Source: Gammaproteobacteria bacterium (GTDB lineage Bacteria; Pseudomonadota; Gammaproteobacteria; Steroidobacterales; Steroidobacteraceae). Taken from it: a stretch of DNA of 64,000 bases. Shown in pieces: positions 10,145 to 19,781 of this stretch (the first letter of the stretch is position 1; each line of letters begins with the position of its first letter). A program made the translations under genes and the position numbers. The DNA lies in contig JANYAD010000172.1 of NCBI GenBank assembly GCA_025355165.1, forward strand, positions 44,277 to 108,276, written 5' to 3'. A model generated the notes under the pieces. It was given only the letters and a program-made list of their open reading frames with translations. It was not told the origin of the DNA and searched no databases.

Positions 10145-13033
10145 ATGTCTGCAAAACACCCCGACCTGGCGGAATCGCCGCTGCCCCGCGCTTCCCACGC
10201 TTTCCTAGAGGGTGGCGGGGAAATGGGTGCATTGATTCGTGCCCATGATTGGCAAGCCACCTCGATCGGGCCGCCGGAGCGCTGGCCGGAACCGCTGCGT
10301 ACCGTGGCGGGCCTTCTCTTGAATTCGGCCCAACCTATGTACATCTGGTGGGGGCCGCAGCTTTTGTGCTTCTACAATGACGCCTATCGACAATCAATCG
10401 GACCTGAGCGCCACCCCGGCTCGCTTGGCCAACCCGGGCGAGAGGTGTGGGCGGAGATTTGGCCCATCATCGGCCCGCAAATTGATCAGGTGATGTCCGG
10501 CAGAGGCGCCACCTCGCATAAAAATGCGTTGGTGCCCATCACTCGCCATGGCCGACTCGAACAGGTGTTCTGGACTTACACCTACAACCCGATTTTCGAT
10601 CTCCACTCGAAATCGGGCGTCGGCGGAGTACTGGTCATCTGCCAAGAAACTACGGAGCAAGTCCTTTCAAGCCAGCTCGCAGCGGCGCAGCTGCAGGAGC
10701 TTGCAGCACTTTTTCAACAAGCCCCGATCTTCATGGCCGTACTCAAGGGCCCGGAACATCGGTTCGAACTCAGTAACCCGAGTTACGCTCAGCTGGTTGG
10801 CCATCGCGAGCATCTGGGTTTCACGGTGGCTGAAGCAGTGCCTGAATCCGTCTCTCAGGGGTATGTTAAGTTGTTGGATCAGGTGTACCGAAGCGGCGAA
10901 CCTTTCACCGCGACGGGTAAGAAACTTGCCCTTGCCATCAGCCTCGAGGGCCCGCTGGTGGAGCGGTACGTGGATTTTGTTTATCAACCCATTAGAGACA
11001 CGGGCGGCGCTGTCACAGGGATCTTCGTCGTGGGTGTCGATGCCACGGACCGATACGATGCGGATGCGGCGCTGCGCACCAGCGAGGAGCAGCTGCGCCT
11101 CGCAACGGATGCCGCAGAGATTGGTCTGTGGGACCTCGATTTGCTCACTGATACGCTTTACTGGCCGCCCCGAGTCAAGGCCATGTTTGGGATCTCTCCG
11201 AATCTCCCGGTTTCCATGGCCGACTATTACGAAGGGGTGCATCCGGAGGATTGGGAAGCCACGACCGCCGCCTTTCGTGCCTCGATCGATGCGCAGGAGC
11301 GAGCGCTTTACGATGTGGAATACCGCACGGTTGGTAAAGAAGACCGGGTTGTTCGCTGGGTTGCGGCCAAGGGACGTGGCGTCTTTGAAGGCGAGCGCTG
11401 CGTGCGGGTTATCGGAACCGCCATCGATATCACGGCTCGCAAAGCGGCCGAAGCGGAGCTGCGAGAGCTCAATGAGCGCTTGGAAAACCGCGTGGCGCAG
11501 GCGCTGGCCGAGAGAAAAATTCTCGTCGATATCGTCGAGGCCACCGATACGCTCGTTCAAGTCCTCGATTTGGATTATCGCTTTCTTGCGGTCAACCGAG
11601 CGTGTGCGGATGAGTTCGCGCGAGTTTACGGCGTGCGTCCCAATCTGGGTGACAGCATCCTCGAGCTGTTGCAGGATCGCCCCGGACAGCAGGTCGCAGT
11701 GAAAGCGCTGTGGAGCCGTGCTCTGGCCGGCGAACAGTTCACCGCAGTGGAAGAGTTGGGCGATGCAAATTTGGATCGGCGCCACTACGAAATGAAATTC
11801 AATTCGCTTCGCGATCGCAGCGGCAGGCTGATCGGGGCATTTCAGTTCGTCTATGACGTCACCGAGCGGCTTAGAGATCAGGCGCGGCTCGCAGAGGCAG
11901 AGAAGCATGTGCGGCAGTCGCAAAAAATCGATGCCATCGGACAATTGACCGGGGGCGTTGCGCATGACTTCAACAACCTGCTGATGGTGATCTCCGGGGG
12001 CTTGAGCATATTGAGGCGCCCTGGCGAGCCTGCGCGTAAAGAAAGAATCATGGCGCAGATGGGCCAGGCTGCGACCCGCGGTGCATCTTTAAGCCGACAG
12101 TTGCTGGCTTTCGCCAGGCGCCAGCCGTTGAATCCCGAGCCGGTGAATGTGCGCCAGCAGGTCGATGCCATGCGCGAGCTGCTCGATCGAACGCTGCGAG
12201 GCGATGTGCAAGTAAGGACAGAACTCGCGCCGGATTTATGGCCCATCAGGGTTGACCCGGCGGAGCTGGAGCTGGTCATATTGAATTTGTGCGTGAACTC
12301 GCGCGATGCGATGCCCAATGGAGGGGTGATCACCATTGGCGGCAAGAACGCGCCGGCGATCACCGAAGCGGGGTTGCAGGGCGATTTCGTGCTGCTCACC
12401 GTCGCCGATACGGGAACCGGAATGTCCGCGCAAGTGCTGTCGCGGATTTTCGAGCCGTTCTTCACCACCAAGGAAATCGGCAAGGGCTCGGGGCTGGGCC
12501 TGCCGCAAGTGTACGGGTTTGCCCAGCAATCCGGTGGCATGGTCAAGGTGCACAGCGAGGTGGGCGGTGGCACCACGGTTTCGATGTGGCTGCCGCGCTC
12601 TGAGGTCGCGCCAAGGCCTGTCGAGGAGGACACCGATCTTGACAGCACCAGTCGGCGCAGGGCACTCAAGGGTTCGATCCTTCTGGTTGAGGACGACGAT
12701 GAGGTCGCGGCGCTGGTCACCGAGATGCTGATCGAATTAGGCTATCGAACCACGCGCGTCGCCAGTGCTCAGGCGGCGCTCGGGGCTTTGGCGGATGATC
12801 GGGAAATCGATATCGTATTCTCGGATGTGATGATGCCGGGACCCATGAACGGCCTTGAACTCGCGCATGAGATCAGACGCCGGCGTCCGGGACTGCCTGT
12901 GTTGATGACCACAGGATATGCCGGTGCGGATATAAAGAAGACCCAAGGTGAGCACGTTGAGGTCTTATCGAAACCGTATGAACTGTCAGACTTAGATGCC
13001 GCGTTACATTCGGCTATGGCGCGCAAGATCTAG
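10145..13033 (+). CDS. Hybrid sensor histidine kinase: several PAS domains, HisKA, HATPase, C-terminal receiver
   Basis: IGQLTGGVAHDFNNLLMVI H-box; LNLCVNSRDAMP N-box; GTGMS/GKGSGLGLPQVYG G-boxes; receiver ILLVEDDDEVAALVTEML...DIVFSDVMMPG. Confidence 0.9.
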   Translation: MSAKHPDLAESPLPRASHAFLEGGGEMGALIRAHDWQATSIGPPERWPEPLRTVAGLLLNSAQPMYIWWGPQLLCFYNDAYRQSIGPERHPGSLGQPGREVWAEIWPIIGPQIDQVMSGRGATSHKNALVPITRHGRLEQVFWTYTYNPIFDLHSKSGVGGVLVICQETTEQVLSSQLAAAQLQELAALFQQAPIFMAVLKGPEHRFELSNPSYAQLVGHREHLGFTVAEAVPESVSQGYVKLLDQVYRSGEPFTATGKKLALAISLEGPLVERYVDFVYQPIRDTGGAVTGIFVVGVDATDRYDADAALRTSEEQLRLATDAAEIGLWDLDLLTDTLYWPPRVKAMFGISPNLPVSMADYYEGVHPEDWEATTAAFRASIDAQERALYDVEYRTVGKEDRVVRWVAAKGRGVFEGERCVRVIGTAIDITARKAAEAELRELNERLENRVAQALAERKILVDIVEATDTLVQVLDLDYRFLAVNRACADEFARVYGVRPNLGDSILELLQDRPGQQVAVKALWSRALAGEQFTAVEELGDANLDRRHYEMKFNSLRDRSGRLIGAFQFVYDVTERLRDQARLAEAEKHVRQSQKIDAIGQLTGGVAHDFNNLLMVISGGLSILRRPGEPARKERIMAQMGQAATRGASLSRQLLAFARRQPLNPEPVNVRQQVDAMRELLDRTLRGDVQVRTELAPDLWPIRVDPAELELVILNLCVNSRDAMPNGGVITIGGKNAPAITEAGLQGDFVLLTVADTGTGMSAQVLSRIFEPFFTTKEIGKGSGLGLPQVYGFAQQSGGMVKVHSEVGGGTTVSMWLPRSEVAPRPVEEDTDLDSTSRRRALKGSILLVEDDDEVAALVTEMLIELGYRTTRVASAQAALGALADDREIDIVFSDVMMPGPMNGLELAHEIRRRRPGLPVLMTTGYAGADIKKTQGEHVEVLSKPYELSDLDAALHSAMARKI

Positions 13034-13132
13034 CATAAGCGTTTCGCGCAATTGAAAAAATTACGCGCGAGTGCCGAAATCTGATGACAGGCATTCGCCG
13101 GTCGCGACCAAGATTTTACGGTAAAATTCGGC

Positions 13133-15058
13133 ATGCGCCTCGAAGTTGTATTGATGCTGTTCGCCGGTTTGTATGCCACAGCCGGCGCTAACCCCGTTGA
13201 CTCAAACGTTAAGCCGGCAGCCCGCGCCGCCGATAGCCCCGCAGCTGATCCCAGTCATATCTCGGTGTTGACGCCCGAACAGGTCATCGAAGTCTTGGAC
13301 AAGACCGTCGACTGGTACAGAACGCTTGGTACTCAGCAGCAAAGTGCGACCCGCGCCAGCGATCTCATGATCGTGTACGCCAATAAGCAAGCGGCCGATC
13401 AGGTGGTGAATCTGGCCATTGAGATTGCGCGGGCGAATGCCGAGCTCATTAGCAGTGAAGCCAACGCGGACCAAAGCGCGGACTCCAACTTATCGCAGTC
13501 TTTCGAGCAGCAGCGAAACCGAATGGCGCAGCAACGCGTATCCACGCAAACGGAACTGGATGCCGATCGCAAAAAGCACGGCGCCGCCGCCGGTAAGGCG
13601 AGAAAAGAACTCGAAGCGACGCTCCCGGAGCTTGAGGGCGAACTGGCCATGCTGGACGCCCAAATCAATTTGCTCAACATGATGGCTGAGTCCGTGCATG
13701 AGACCAATCCGAAGGCTGCGAGTGCCAGCGCGCTCAAAGCCCACATCGATGCCATTGCCGCCAGCGTGCCGACCATGACCGTAAACGCGGCCACGCCCGC
13801 GCAGGCCCCTACCTCCGCCTCATCCCCGGCAGGCAGCGCGGCGCAGAGCGCTGCCTCGAAGGAAGGGGTGCGCACGGGGATCTGGGATCTTCTGTCGGAG
13901 GTGTTTCGAGTCCGCGCGAAGCTCAAAGCTATCAATGTCGTCGATGCGCACACGGCTGCACTGGCAGCAACTTATCTGACGATCAGCCGGGCGCCGGAGG
14001 AGCAATTGAAGGCTTATTCGGCGCAAAGCGCGGCGCTTGCGGCGCAAGCGGACAACGCCAGCGAGGCGACACTGATCAGCCTACGCGCCCAATTCGACAA
14101 GTTGGCGTGGGTCTTCAAGCAAACATCCGCCATAGTGCTTCCCTTGAGCAAGGAGTCCGTGCTGCTTAAGCAGTACCGGCATAATTTGGACAATTGGCGC
14201 CAATCCACGCGCCAGGAATACAAGGACGCGCTGCGAGCTCTGGGTGTCCGCCTGAGCATTTTGGGCGCAATGCTCGGCGTCGTTTTCATCCTGGGAGAAA
14301 TTTGGCGCCGGGCCGTGATTCACTATGCGCGCGAACCGCGCCACCGCTACCAGCTGCTGTTGGTGCGGACCATCATTGTGTGGAGCACGGCGCTGATCAT
14401 CATCGCCTTGAGTTTCATCACCGAGATGAGCACCTTCGCCACCTTCGCCGGTTTGCTCAGTGCCGGCGTGGCGGTTGCCATGCAAAGCGTGTTGGTCTCC
14501 ATCGTCGGCTATTTCTTTCTGATCGGAAAATATGGCATTCGGATCGGGGACAGGGTGCAGATCGGCACGGTGGTCGGCGAGGTCATCGATTTGGGTCTGG
14601 TCCGCATGCATCTGATGGAACTCAGCCAGAACGGCCCGCTGGGGCCCACGGGCAGGGTGGTGGCGTTCGCCAATCTCATCGTGTTCCAGTCCTCAGGAGG
14701 ATTGTTCAAGCAGCTTCCGGGAGTGGAACTGTCGTGGCACGAAATAACGGTGACGCTACCCCCGGTCGACGATTATGTCGCTCTGAAGGCGAAGCTCGCC
14801 CAGGCGGTGGAACACGCCTTGCATGCATACCGCGGAGAAATCGAGCGCCAGACCTTGAAGGTGCGTGGCCTGAGCATTTCACAAGGCGCAGTCGAGTCGG
14901 CCGCGCGCATTCAAATGCATATCGTCGAGGGACACATGCAGGCGCAAATCGGCTATCCCGTGCACTCGAAAGACGCCGCGGATATGGACGAACACGTATC
15001 GCAAGCGGTGCTGACTGTTCTGCAGGGGGCCGGCGCCCCCGCTCAAAAAACCTCGTGA
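13133..15058 (+). CDS. MscS family mechanosensitive channel with long coiled N-terminal region
   Basis: Signal peptide, Ala-rich coiled region, then TM helices and LLSAGVAVAMQSVLVSIVGYFFLIGKYGIRIGDRVQIGTVVGEVIDLGLV, typical of an MscS pore/beta domain. Confidence 0.85.
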   Translation: MRLEVVLMLFAGLYATAGANPVDSNVKPAARAADSPAADPSHISVLTPEQVIEVLDKTVDWYRTLGTQQQSATRASDLMIVYANKQAADQVVNLAIEIARANAELISSEANADQSADSNLSQSFEQQRNRMAQQRVSTQTELDADRKKHGAAAGKARKELEATLPELEGELAMLDAQINLLNMMAESVHETNPKAASASALKAHIDAIAASVPTMTVNAATPAQAPTSASSPAGSAAQSAASKEGVRTGIWDLLSEVFRVRAKLKAINVVDAHTAALAATYLTISRAPEEQLKAYSAQSAALAAQADNASEATLISLRAQFDKLAWVFKQTSAIVLPLSKESVLLKQYRHNLDNWRQSTRQEYKDALRALGVRLSILGAMLGVVFILGEIWRRAVIHYAREPRHRYQLLLVRTIIVWSTALIIIALSFITEMSTFATFAGLLSAGVAVAMQSVLVSIVGYFFLIGKYGIRIGDRVQIGTVVGEVIDLGLVRMHLMELSQNGPLGPTGRVVAFANLIVFQSSGGLFKQLPGVELSWHEITVTLPPVDDYVALKAKLAQAVEHALHAYRGEIERQTLKVRGLSISQGAVESAARIQMHIVEGHMQAQIGYPVHSKDAADMDEHVSQAVLTVLQGAGAPAQKTS

Positions 15059-15083
15059 TCGCACGGCTTATCGGCGCAGGAGA

Positions 15084-15950
15084 ATGGCCATGAATATCGG
15101 CTTTATCGGAATAGGCAGCATGGGCGCCGCGATGGTACCGAACTTGCTCAAGGCAGGTCATCGAGTGAGCGTGTGGAACCGCAACCCTGGCGCGGCCGAG
15201 GCGCTCGCCGGGGTTCGAGTGCTGGCATCGCCACGCCAGGCGTTCGACAACGATGCGGTACTCACCATGCTCGCGGATGATCAGGCGGTGCGCAGTGTGA
15301 TCATCGAATCAGGTGCGCTCGATTCGGCCCGCGCCGGCTGCATCCACGTCATGATGGCGACTATTTCGCTGGGTCTCGTCGATGAGCTGCAAAAACTGCA
15401 CCGCATCTCAAGGGTAGGTTACGTGTCCGCGCCGGTATTCGGCGTGCCGGCCGCGGCAGCCAGGCGCGAGTTGAATATTGTCGCGGCGGGCGATCCCGAG
15501 GCGCTTGCCGCGATTCAGCCCGTGCTCGATGCGCTGGGTCAAAAAACCTGGAACTTAGGGGCCGATCCCATTCGCGCCAACGTCGCGAAGATTGCCGGCA
15601 ACCTGATGCTCGCGCTGGCCATCGAGGCAATGGGCGAAGCCACCGCCTTGACCGAGAGCTACGGTTTGCCGGCGCGCGACTTTCTCGACATCGTCACCAG
15701 CACGTTGTTCGCGAGCCCAGCGTACCAGCGCTATGGAGGCAATATTGCGAGTAAGAACTACGAGCCGGGATTCAAACTTCCCTTGGGCCTCAAGGATGTC
15801 AACCTTGCGCTCGAGGCGGCGAGCATCAAGCACGCTGTGCTGCCGGCGGCGGAGGTCGTGCGCGAGACCATGCAAAAGGGAATCGAGGCGGGATTGGGTT
15901 CGAAGGATTGGTCGGTGCTCGCGCGCGTGGCGCAGGAGCGCGCGGGTTAG
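15084..15950 (+). CDS. NAD(P)-dependent oxidoreductase, beta-hydroxyacid dehydrogenase family
   Basis: IGFIGIGSMGAAMVPNLLKAGHRVSVWNRNP Rossmann start; GNLMLALAIEAMGEA; LPLGLKDVNLALEAA. Confidence 0.9.
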   Translation: MAMNIGFIGIGSMGAAMVPNLLKAGHRVSVWNRNPGAAEALAGVRVLASPRQAFDNDAVLTMLADDQAVRSVIIESGALDSARAGCIHVMMATISLGLVDELQKLHRISRVGYVSAPVFGVPAAAARRELNIVAAGDPEALAAIQPVLDALGQKTWNLGADPIRANVAKIAGNLMLALAIEAMGEATALTESYGLPARDFLDIVTSTLFASPAYQRYGGNIASKNYEPGFKLPLGLKDVNLALEAASIKHAVLPAAEVVRETMQKGIEAGLGSKDWSVLARVAQERAG

Positions 15951-16091
15951 GTATTAACTTAGATTAAGACAAAAGCGCTCGGCACCTGCCTTCTTACAAA
16001 GGGGTAAAAAAAGACGACATAAAGCGGGGTGTTTTTGGGTTTTCACGTGGGCGCGGTTATATGACACTGGCCTTGAGTTGTAGGGGGATCC

Positions 16092-16316
16092 ATGGACGAT
16101 GTCATCGAAATATTGCTGGACCTAAAAGATAGAGTCGAGCGTCAAATCCGTCAGCACGAGAGTGGGGGCCTGACCGTTTCCGAACTAGGCTTGGATCCCT
16201 GCGCAGCGAACCGGAAATTCAGTCACATGCTGCACTCGCAATTGATCGATATTAACGAAGCGATCGAACTGGCAAACGCGGCAGCGCCGGCAAGGAATGC
16301 CATGTCGCACAGCTGA
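16092..16316 (+). CDS. Small conserved-looking hypothetical protein
   Basis: ATG after GGGGG-type RBS; its TGA overlaps the ATG of the next gene by 1 nt (TGATG). Confidence 0.55.
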   Translation: MDDVIEILLDLKDRVERQIRQHESGGLTVSELGLDPCAANRKFSHMLHSQLIDINEAIELANAAAPARNAMSHS

Positions 16317-16864
16317 TGGTAAGCAACTTAGATCCATTCAACGTCGAGCGTTTTCTGGACGCGCAGGCGCGATTTTACGGTAAGGCTCTGCGCGAGTTGC
16401 GAGCGGGTCGTAAAGAAAGCCACTGGATGTGGTTCATATTTCCTCAACTAGCCGGCCTCGGGCGCAGCGACTCCGCAAAATATTTCGGCATATCCTGTTT
16501 GAGAGAAGCGGAGAGCTATCTTCGCCATCCCATATTGGGAGCGAGACTGCGCGAGATCACCGAAGTGACGACGAGTCTTAATAAAAGCGCAGTAGAGGAC
16601 ATTTTCCCCTATCCGGACGATCGCAAGTTTCATTCTTCGCTGACCCTCTTTGCGATCGCCGGCGAAGAAACCGCGGTGTTCGATAGAGCCTTGATGCAGT
16701 ATTTCCGATCCGAACTGGATGCGGCGACGTTGGATCTTCTCAAGGTCTCCGATCCCCTCTTGCCGCCCACGGTGCTGCCGCTCACGGTCGCTGCAAAAGA
16801 GGATGGCCGGGGAGAGCGAGGCTCACCATGCGGCGGTGCGCTTGATGTCCCGTTGTCTGACTGA
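16316..16864 (+). CDS. DUF1810 family protein
   Basis: DPFNVERFLDAQARFYGKALRELRAGRKESHWMWFIFPQLAGLGRSDSAKYFGI is the characteristic DUF1810 N-terminus. Confidence 0.85.
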   Translation: MVSNLDPFNVERFLDAQARFYGKALRELRAGRKESHWMWFIFPQLAGLGRSDSAKYFGISCLREAESYLRHPILGARLREITEVTTSLNKSAVEDIFPYPDDRKFHSSLTLFAIAGEETAVFDRALMQYFRSELDAATLDLLKVSDPLLPPTVLPLTVAAKEDGRGERGSPCGGALDVPLSD

Positions 16865-16971
16865 GGGTCAGCACCCAGGCTGACAGATACCTTTTGCCGT
16901 TCCAAGCCTAATGCCCCCACGGATTCGGCAGCGTCGTGTTGCCGACCTTAACCCATATCAGGGAGCATTTT

Positions 16972-17523
16972 ATGGCTGGAAAGAACACAGCAGTTTTTGG
17001 CATTTACCCCTCATCGACCGAAGCTGAGCGTGCGGTTGATACGCTCATCGCCGCGGGCTTCTCAAGTTCCGCGATCTCAGTGTTGCTCCCCGATACGCGC
17101 AGCACCAAGGAATTCGCACATCACAAGGATACCAAGGCGCCTGAGGGCACCACGGTCGGTGCGACCACCGGCGGCGTGATCGGCGGGACCTTAGGAGTGT
17201 TGGCGGGCGTAGGCGCTCTTGCCATCCCCGGCATCGGACCCTTTATCGCTGCCGGCCCCATCATGGCGGGCCTCGCGGGCTTGGGTGTGGGCGGCGCCGT
17301 GGGCGGATTGGTAGGCGCGCTCGTAGGAATGGGGATTCCTGAATATGAAGCGAAGCGCTATGAGGGTCGAGTCAAGGATGGCGGAACGCTGCTGTCCGTG
17401 CATGCCGACACCTCCGATCAGATTACCCGAGCCAAAGATGTGCTGAAGCAAACCGGCGCTGAAGACGTCTCCTCGTCAAGCGAGGCCAGTTCGCCGAAGA
17501 CGGGCACGGATTCGATTCGTTAA
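16972..17523 (+). CDS. General-stress-type protein with Gly-rich hydrophobic core (YflT/DUF3341-like)
   Basis: ATG 16972 after GGGAG; AVFGIYPSSTEAERAVDTLIAAGFSSSAISVLLPD followed by long Gly/Ala-rich membrane-like segment. Confidence 0.7.
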   Translation: MAGKNTAVFGIYPSSTEAERAVDTLIAAGFSSSAISVLLPDTRSTKEFAHHKDTKAPEGTTVGATTGGVIGGTLGVLAGVGALAIPGIGPFIAAGPIMAGLAGLGVGGAVGGLVGALVGMGIPEYEAKRYEGRVKDGGTLLSVHADTSDQITRAKDVLKQTGAEDVSSSSEASSPKTGTDSIR

Positions 17524-17531
17524 ACAACCGC

Positions 17532-17562
17532 ACCTTAAGGGGTCTTGCTGGCCCCTTAAGGT
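17532..17562 (+). terminator. Hairpin terminator-like structure
   Basis: ACCTTAAGGGG-N9-CCCCTTAAGGT, perfect 11-bp stem just after the 17523 stop; weak T-rich tract further on. Confidence 0.6.
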
Positions 17563-17590
17563 TGCCATCGATTCTTTTAAGAGGTTCTTT

Positions 17591-17974
17591 ATGAAAAGCC
17601 GAACAAAAACCATGCTGGCATTGACGCTATCGCTGGGGCTCGCCGCTGCCGCACAAGCGCAAAGTCCGGCCCCGGATAATACCAAGACCAATGCCAACGC
17701 AACGAATTCGACCGCCAAGTCGAGTACTGCAGATGGTCAGGCCAATGATGCGTCCGACGTGAACTTGACCAAGCAAATCCGCCGGCGGGTGATGGACGAC
17801 AAATCTCTCTCGACCTATGCCCATAATGTCAAGATCGTAGCGGTGAACGGAGCCGTGACGCTCAATGGCGTGGTGCGCGATAGTCGCGAAAAAGATCTCG
17901 TTGCCGCCAAAGCAGAAGAAGTCGCGGGCAAGGGCAAGGTCACCAACCTGCTCAAAGTTGCGCCTCCGAAATAG
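17591..17974 (+). CDS. BON domain exported protein (OsmY-like)
   Basis: Signal peptide; LTKQIRRRVMDDKSLSTYAHNVKIVAVNGAVTLNGVVRDSREKDLVAAKAEEVAGKGKVTNLL. Confidence 0.85.
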   Translation: MKSRTKTMLALTLSLGLAAAAQAQSPAPDNTKTNANATNSTAKSSTADGQANDASDVNLTKQIRRRVMDDKSLSTYAHNVKIVAVNGAVTLNGVVRDSREKDLVAAKAEEVAGKGKVTNLLKVAPPK

Positions 17975-18010
17975 CTGACTTTGTCCTTCTCGATTATCTC
18001 GCCAACTCAA

Positions 18011-18035
18011 CGGCGGCAAGCGCTGCTTGCCGCCG
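18011..18035 (+). terminator. GC-rich hairpin downstream of BON gene
   Basis: CGGCGGCAAGC-GCT-GCTTGCCGCCG, 11-bp perfect stem, no U tract. Confidence 0.45.
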
Positions 18036-18201
18036 CCGGGGTTAAAATAGCTTCTCGAAATCCTACCGTGATCGAGGCTGTCGGCCGCTTAGAGCCCGGG
18101 TCGCGTGCCGGTAAGCTTCCGTATAACTTTCAAACGGCCCCCGGGCGATGCGAGCTTTTGTTTAATAGAAAGTATTGCACCCGTGTACGGCGGCTTCTAC
18201 G

Positions 18202-18615
18202 ATGACATGTAGCGTCAAAAAGGTTCTACTGGTCGAGGACTCAGTCGTGGTCGCGGAGCGACTTATTGAAGTGCTGCGCGCGATACCACAAGTGGATCTG
18301 GTGGGCACCGTCGACACCGAAAAAGCCGCGGTCGATTACCTTCGCCTTAAGCCTGCGGACATTGTTCTTCTGGACCTGCACTTGAAGCAGGGGACCGGTT
18401 TTGGAGTCTTAAGAGCGCTGGCAGGTATGCAAGTCAAGACGCGCGTGATTGTATTGACCAACTACGACTTACCCGAATACATGGAGGCCTCACTGAATCT
18501 GGGCGCTGAGCACTTTTTGGACAAAGCGCGCGACCTATTCCGGCTCTCAGAGATCATGCGCGACATCATCGCGGGTGAGTGCGTCCAGGCCGACACGTCT
18601 TGCCATGATTCGTAG
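18202..18615 (+). CDS. Single-domain response regulator (CheY-like)
   Basis: KKVLLVEDSVVVAERLIEVL, DIVLLDLHLKQGTGFGVLRAL, VIVLTNY, and a terminal K in LDKARD; no output domain. Confidence 0.85.
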   Translation: MTCSVKKVLLVEDSVVVAERLIEVLRAIPQVDLVGTVDTEKAAVDYLRLKPADIVLLDLHLKQGTGFGVLRALAGMQVKTRVIVLTNYDLPEYMEASLNLGAEHFLDKARDLFRLSEIMRDIIAGECVQADTSCHDS

Positions 18616-19765
18616 TCTGCGCTCGACGCGCACGGTGTTGAAGCACAGAGCCAGCCTGGCCGGTGCGGCTGCGGCGATCATCACCGGCGGCAGCTTGATG
18701 CACTCGCCTAACGCGATAGCCGCCGAGGGCGAACCTACGCAGTCTCATCCGGCTGCGGATACGGAATTGGGAGAAGCTCTATACCCGGGCGAGGAACTGC
18801 TCGCGGAACGTATAGCAACCGTCATTGACAAGTCGATCCGTGAAAAGTACCGCAGCGGCGATGCTCGGCGCGACGCGCACCCCAAGGCGCATGGCTGCGT
18901 GAAGGCGACTCTGCATGTCGATGAGCAAATTCCCGACAATTTAGCGCAAGGGATTTTCATTCCCGGCAAGAGCTATCAATCGTGGCTCCGCTTCTCCAAC
19001 GGCTCGCAAGATCCGACTCGCGCGGATGGCAAGGGCGATGCGCGCGGCATGGCCATCAAAGTGATGGGGGTCGAGGGTGCGAAACTCTTGGAAAGCGACT
19101 CCCGCGCCACCACTCAGGATTTTATCCTGATCAATCACCCGGTGTTTTTTGCCAATGATCCAAAGCGCTATCTCGCCTTCATCGAGAAGAGCACGGACGG
19201 TGGTTTTTTCGGCAAAGCGACCATCCCTTTCTCACTGGGCCTGCGGGGCACCTTGATCGCGTTCGAGACCACGCGAAGCAAGATTTCGAATCCGTTGAGT
19301 GCGCGCTACTGGTCCATGGTTCCTTATCAGCTGGGAGTGGGACCTCGGCGGAAAGCCGTAAAATTTTCCGCCAGGCCGTGCTCGATCGAAACCGAAACGA
19401 TCCCGAAGAACCCGGCGCACGATTATCTTCGCGACGCTCTGCGTTCCACGCTGCAAAGCCGGGATGCCTGCATGGAGCTTCTCGTGCAGCCCAGGACCTC
19501 TGAAAGCATGAGCGTTGAAAATCCGCAGATAGAATGGAAGGAGGCGCAAGCGCCGTTTTACAAGTTGGCGAGCATCCTCATCCCTCGGCAAGAATTCGAC
19601 ACGGACGAGCAGAATCGATTCTGTGAGAACCTTTCTTTCACCCCATGGCATGCGCTCCCCGAACACCGGCCGCTTGGGGTCACCAACCGCTTGCGCAAGA
19701 TAATTTACGAGCGTATCAGCCAAGTGCGGCATGAGTTGAATTCAGCCGAACGGCGCGAGCCCTAG
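18605..19765 (+). CDS. Catalase-family (SrpA-like) exported heme protein
   Basis: Hydrophobic leader; AHGCVKATLHVDEQIP, FIPGKSYQSWLRFSNGSQDPTRADGKGDARGMAIKVMGVEG, DFILINHPVFFAND typical of catalase-like SrpA proteins. Confidence 0.8.
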   Translation: MIRSLRSTRTVLKHRASLAGAAAAIITGGSLMHSPNAIAAEGEPTQSHPAADTELGEALYPGEELLAERIATVIDKSIREKYRSGDARRDAHPKAHGCVKATLHVDEQIPDNLAQGIFIPGKSYQSWLRFSNGSQDPTRADGKGDARGMAIKVMGVEGAKLLESDSRATTQDFILINHPVFFANDPKRYLAFIEKSTDGGFFGKATIPFSLGLRGTLIAFETTRSKISNPLSARYWSMVPYQLGVGPRRKAVKFSARPCSIETETIPKNPAHDYLRDALRSTLQSRDACMELLVQPRTSESMSVENPQIEWKEAQAPFYKLASILIPRQEFDTDEQNRFCENLSFTPWHALPEHRPLGVTNRLRKIIYERISQVRHELNSAERREP

Positions 19766-19781
19766 AGGGGAACGGAGCGCC

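Noticed and set aside
10667-11965. 432 aa minus-strand ORF within the hybrid kinase
   Set aside because: Shadow ORF; the plus strand carries PAS and kinase motifs.
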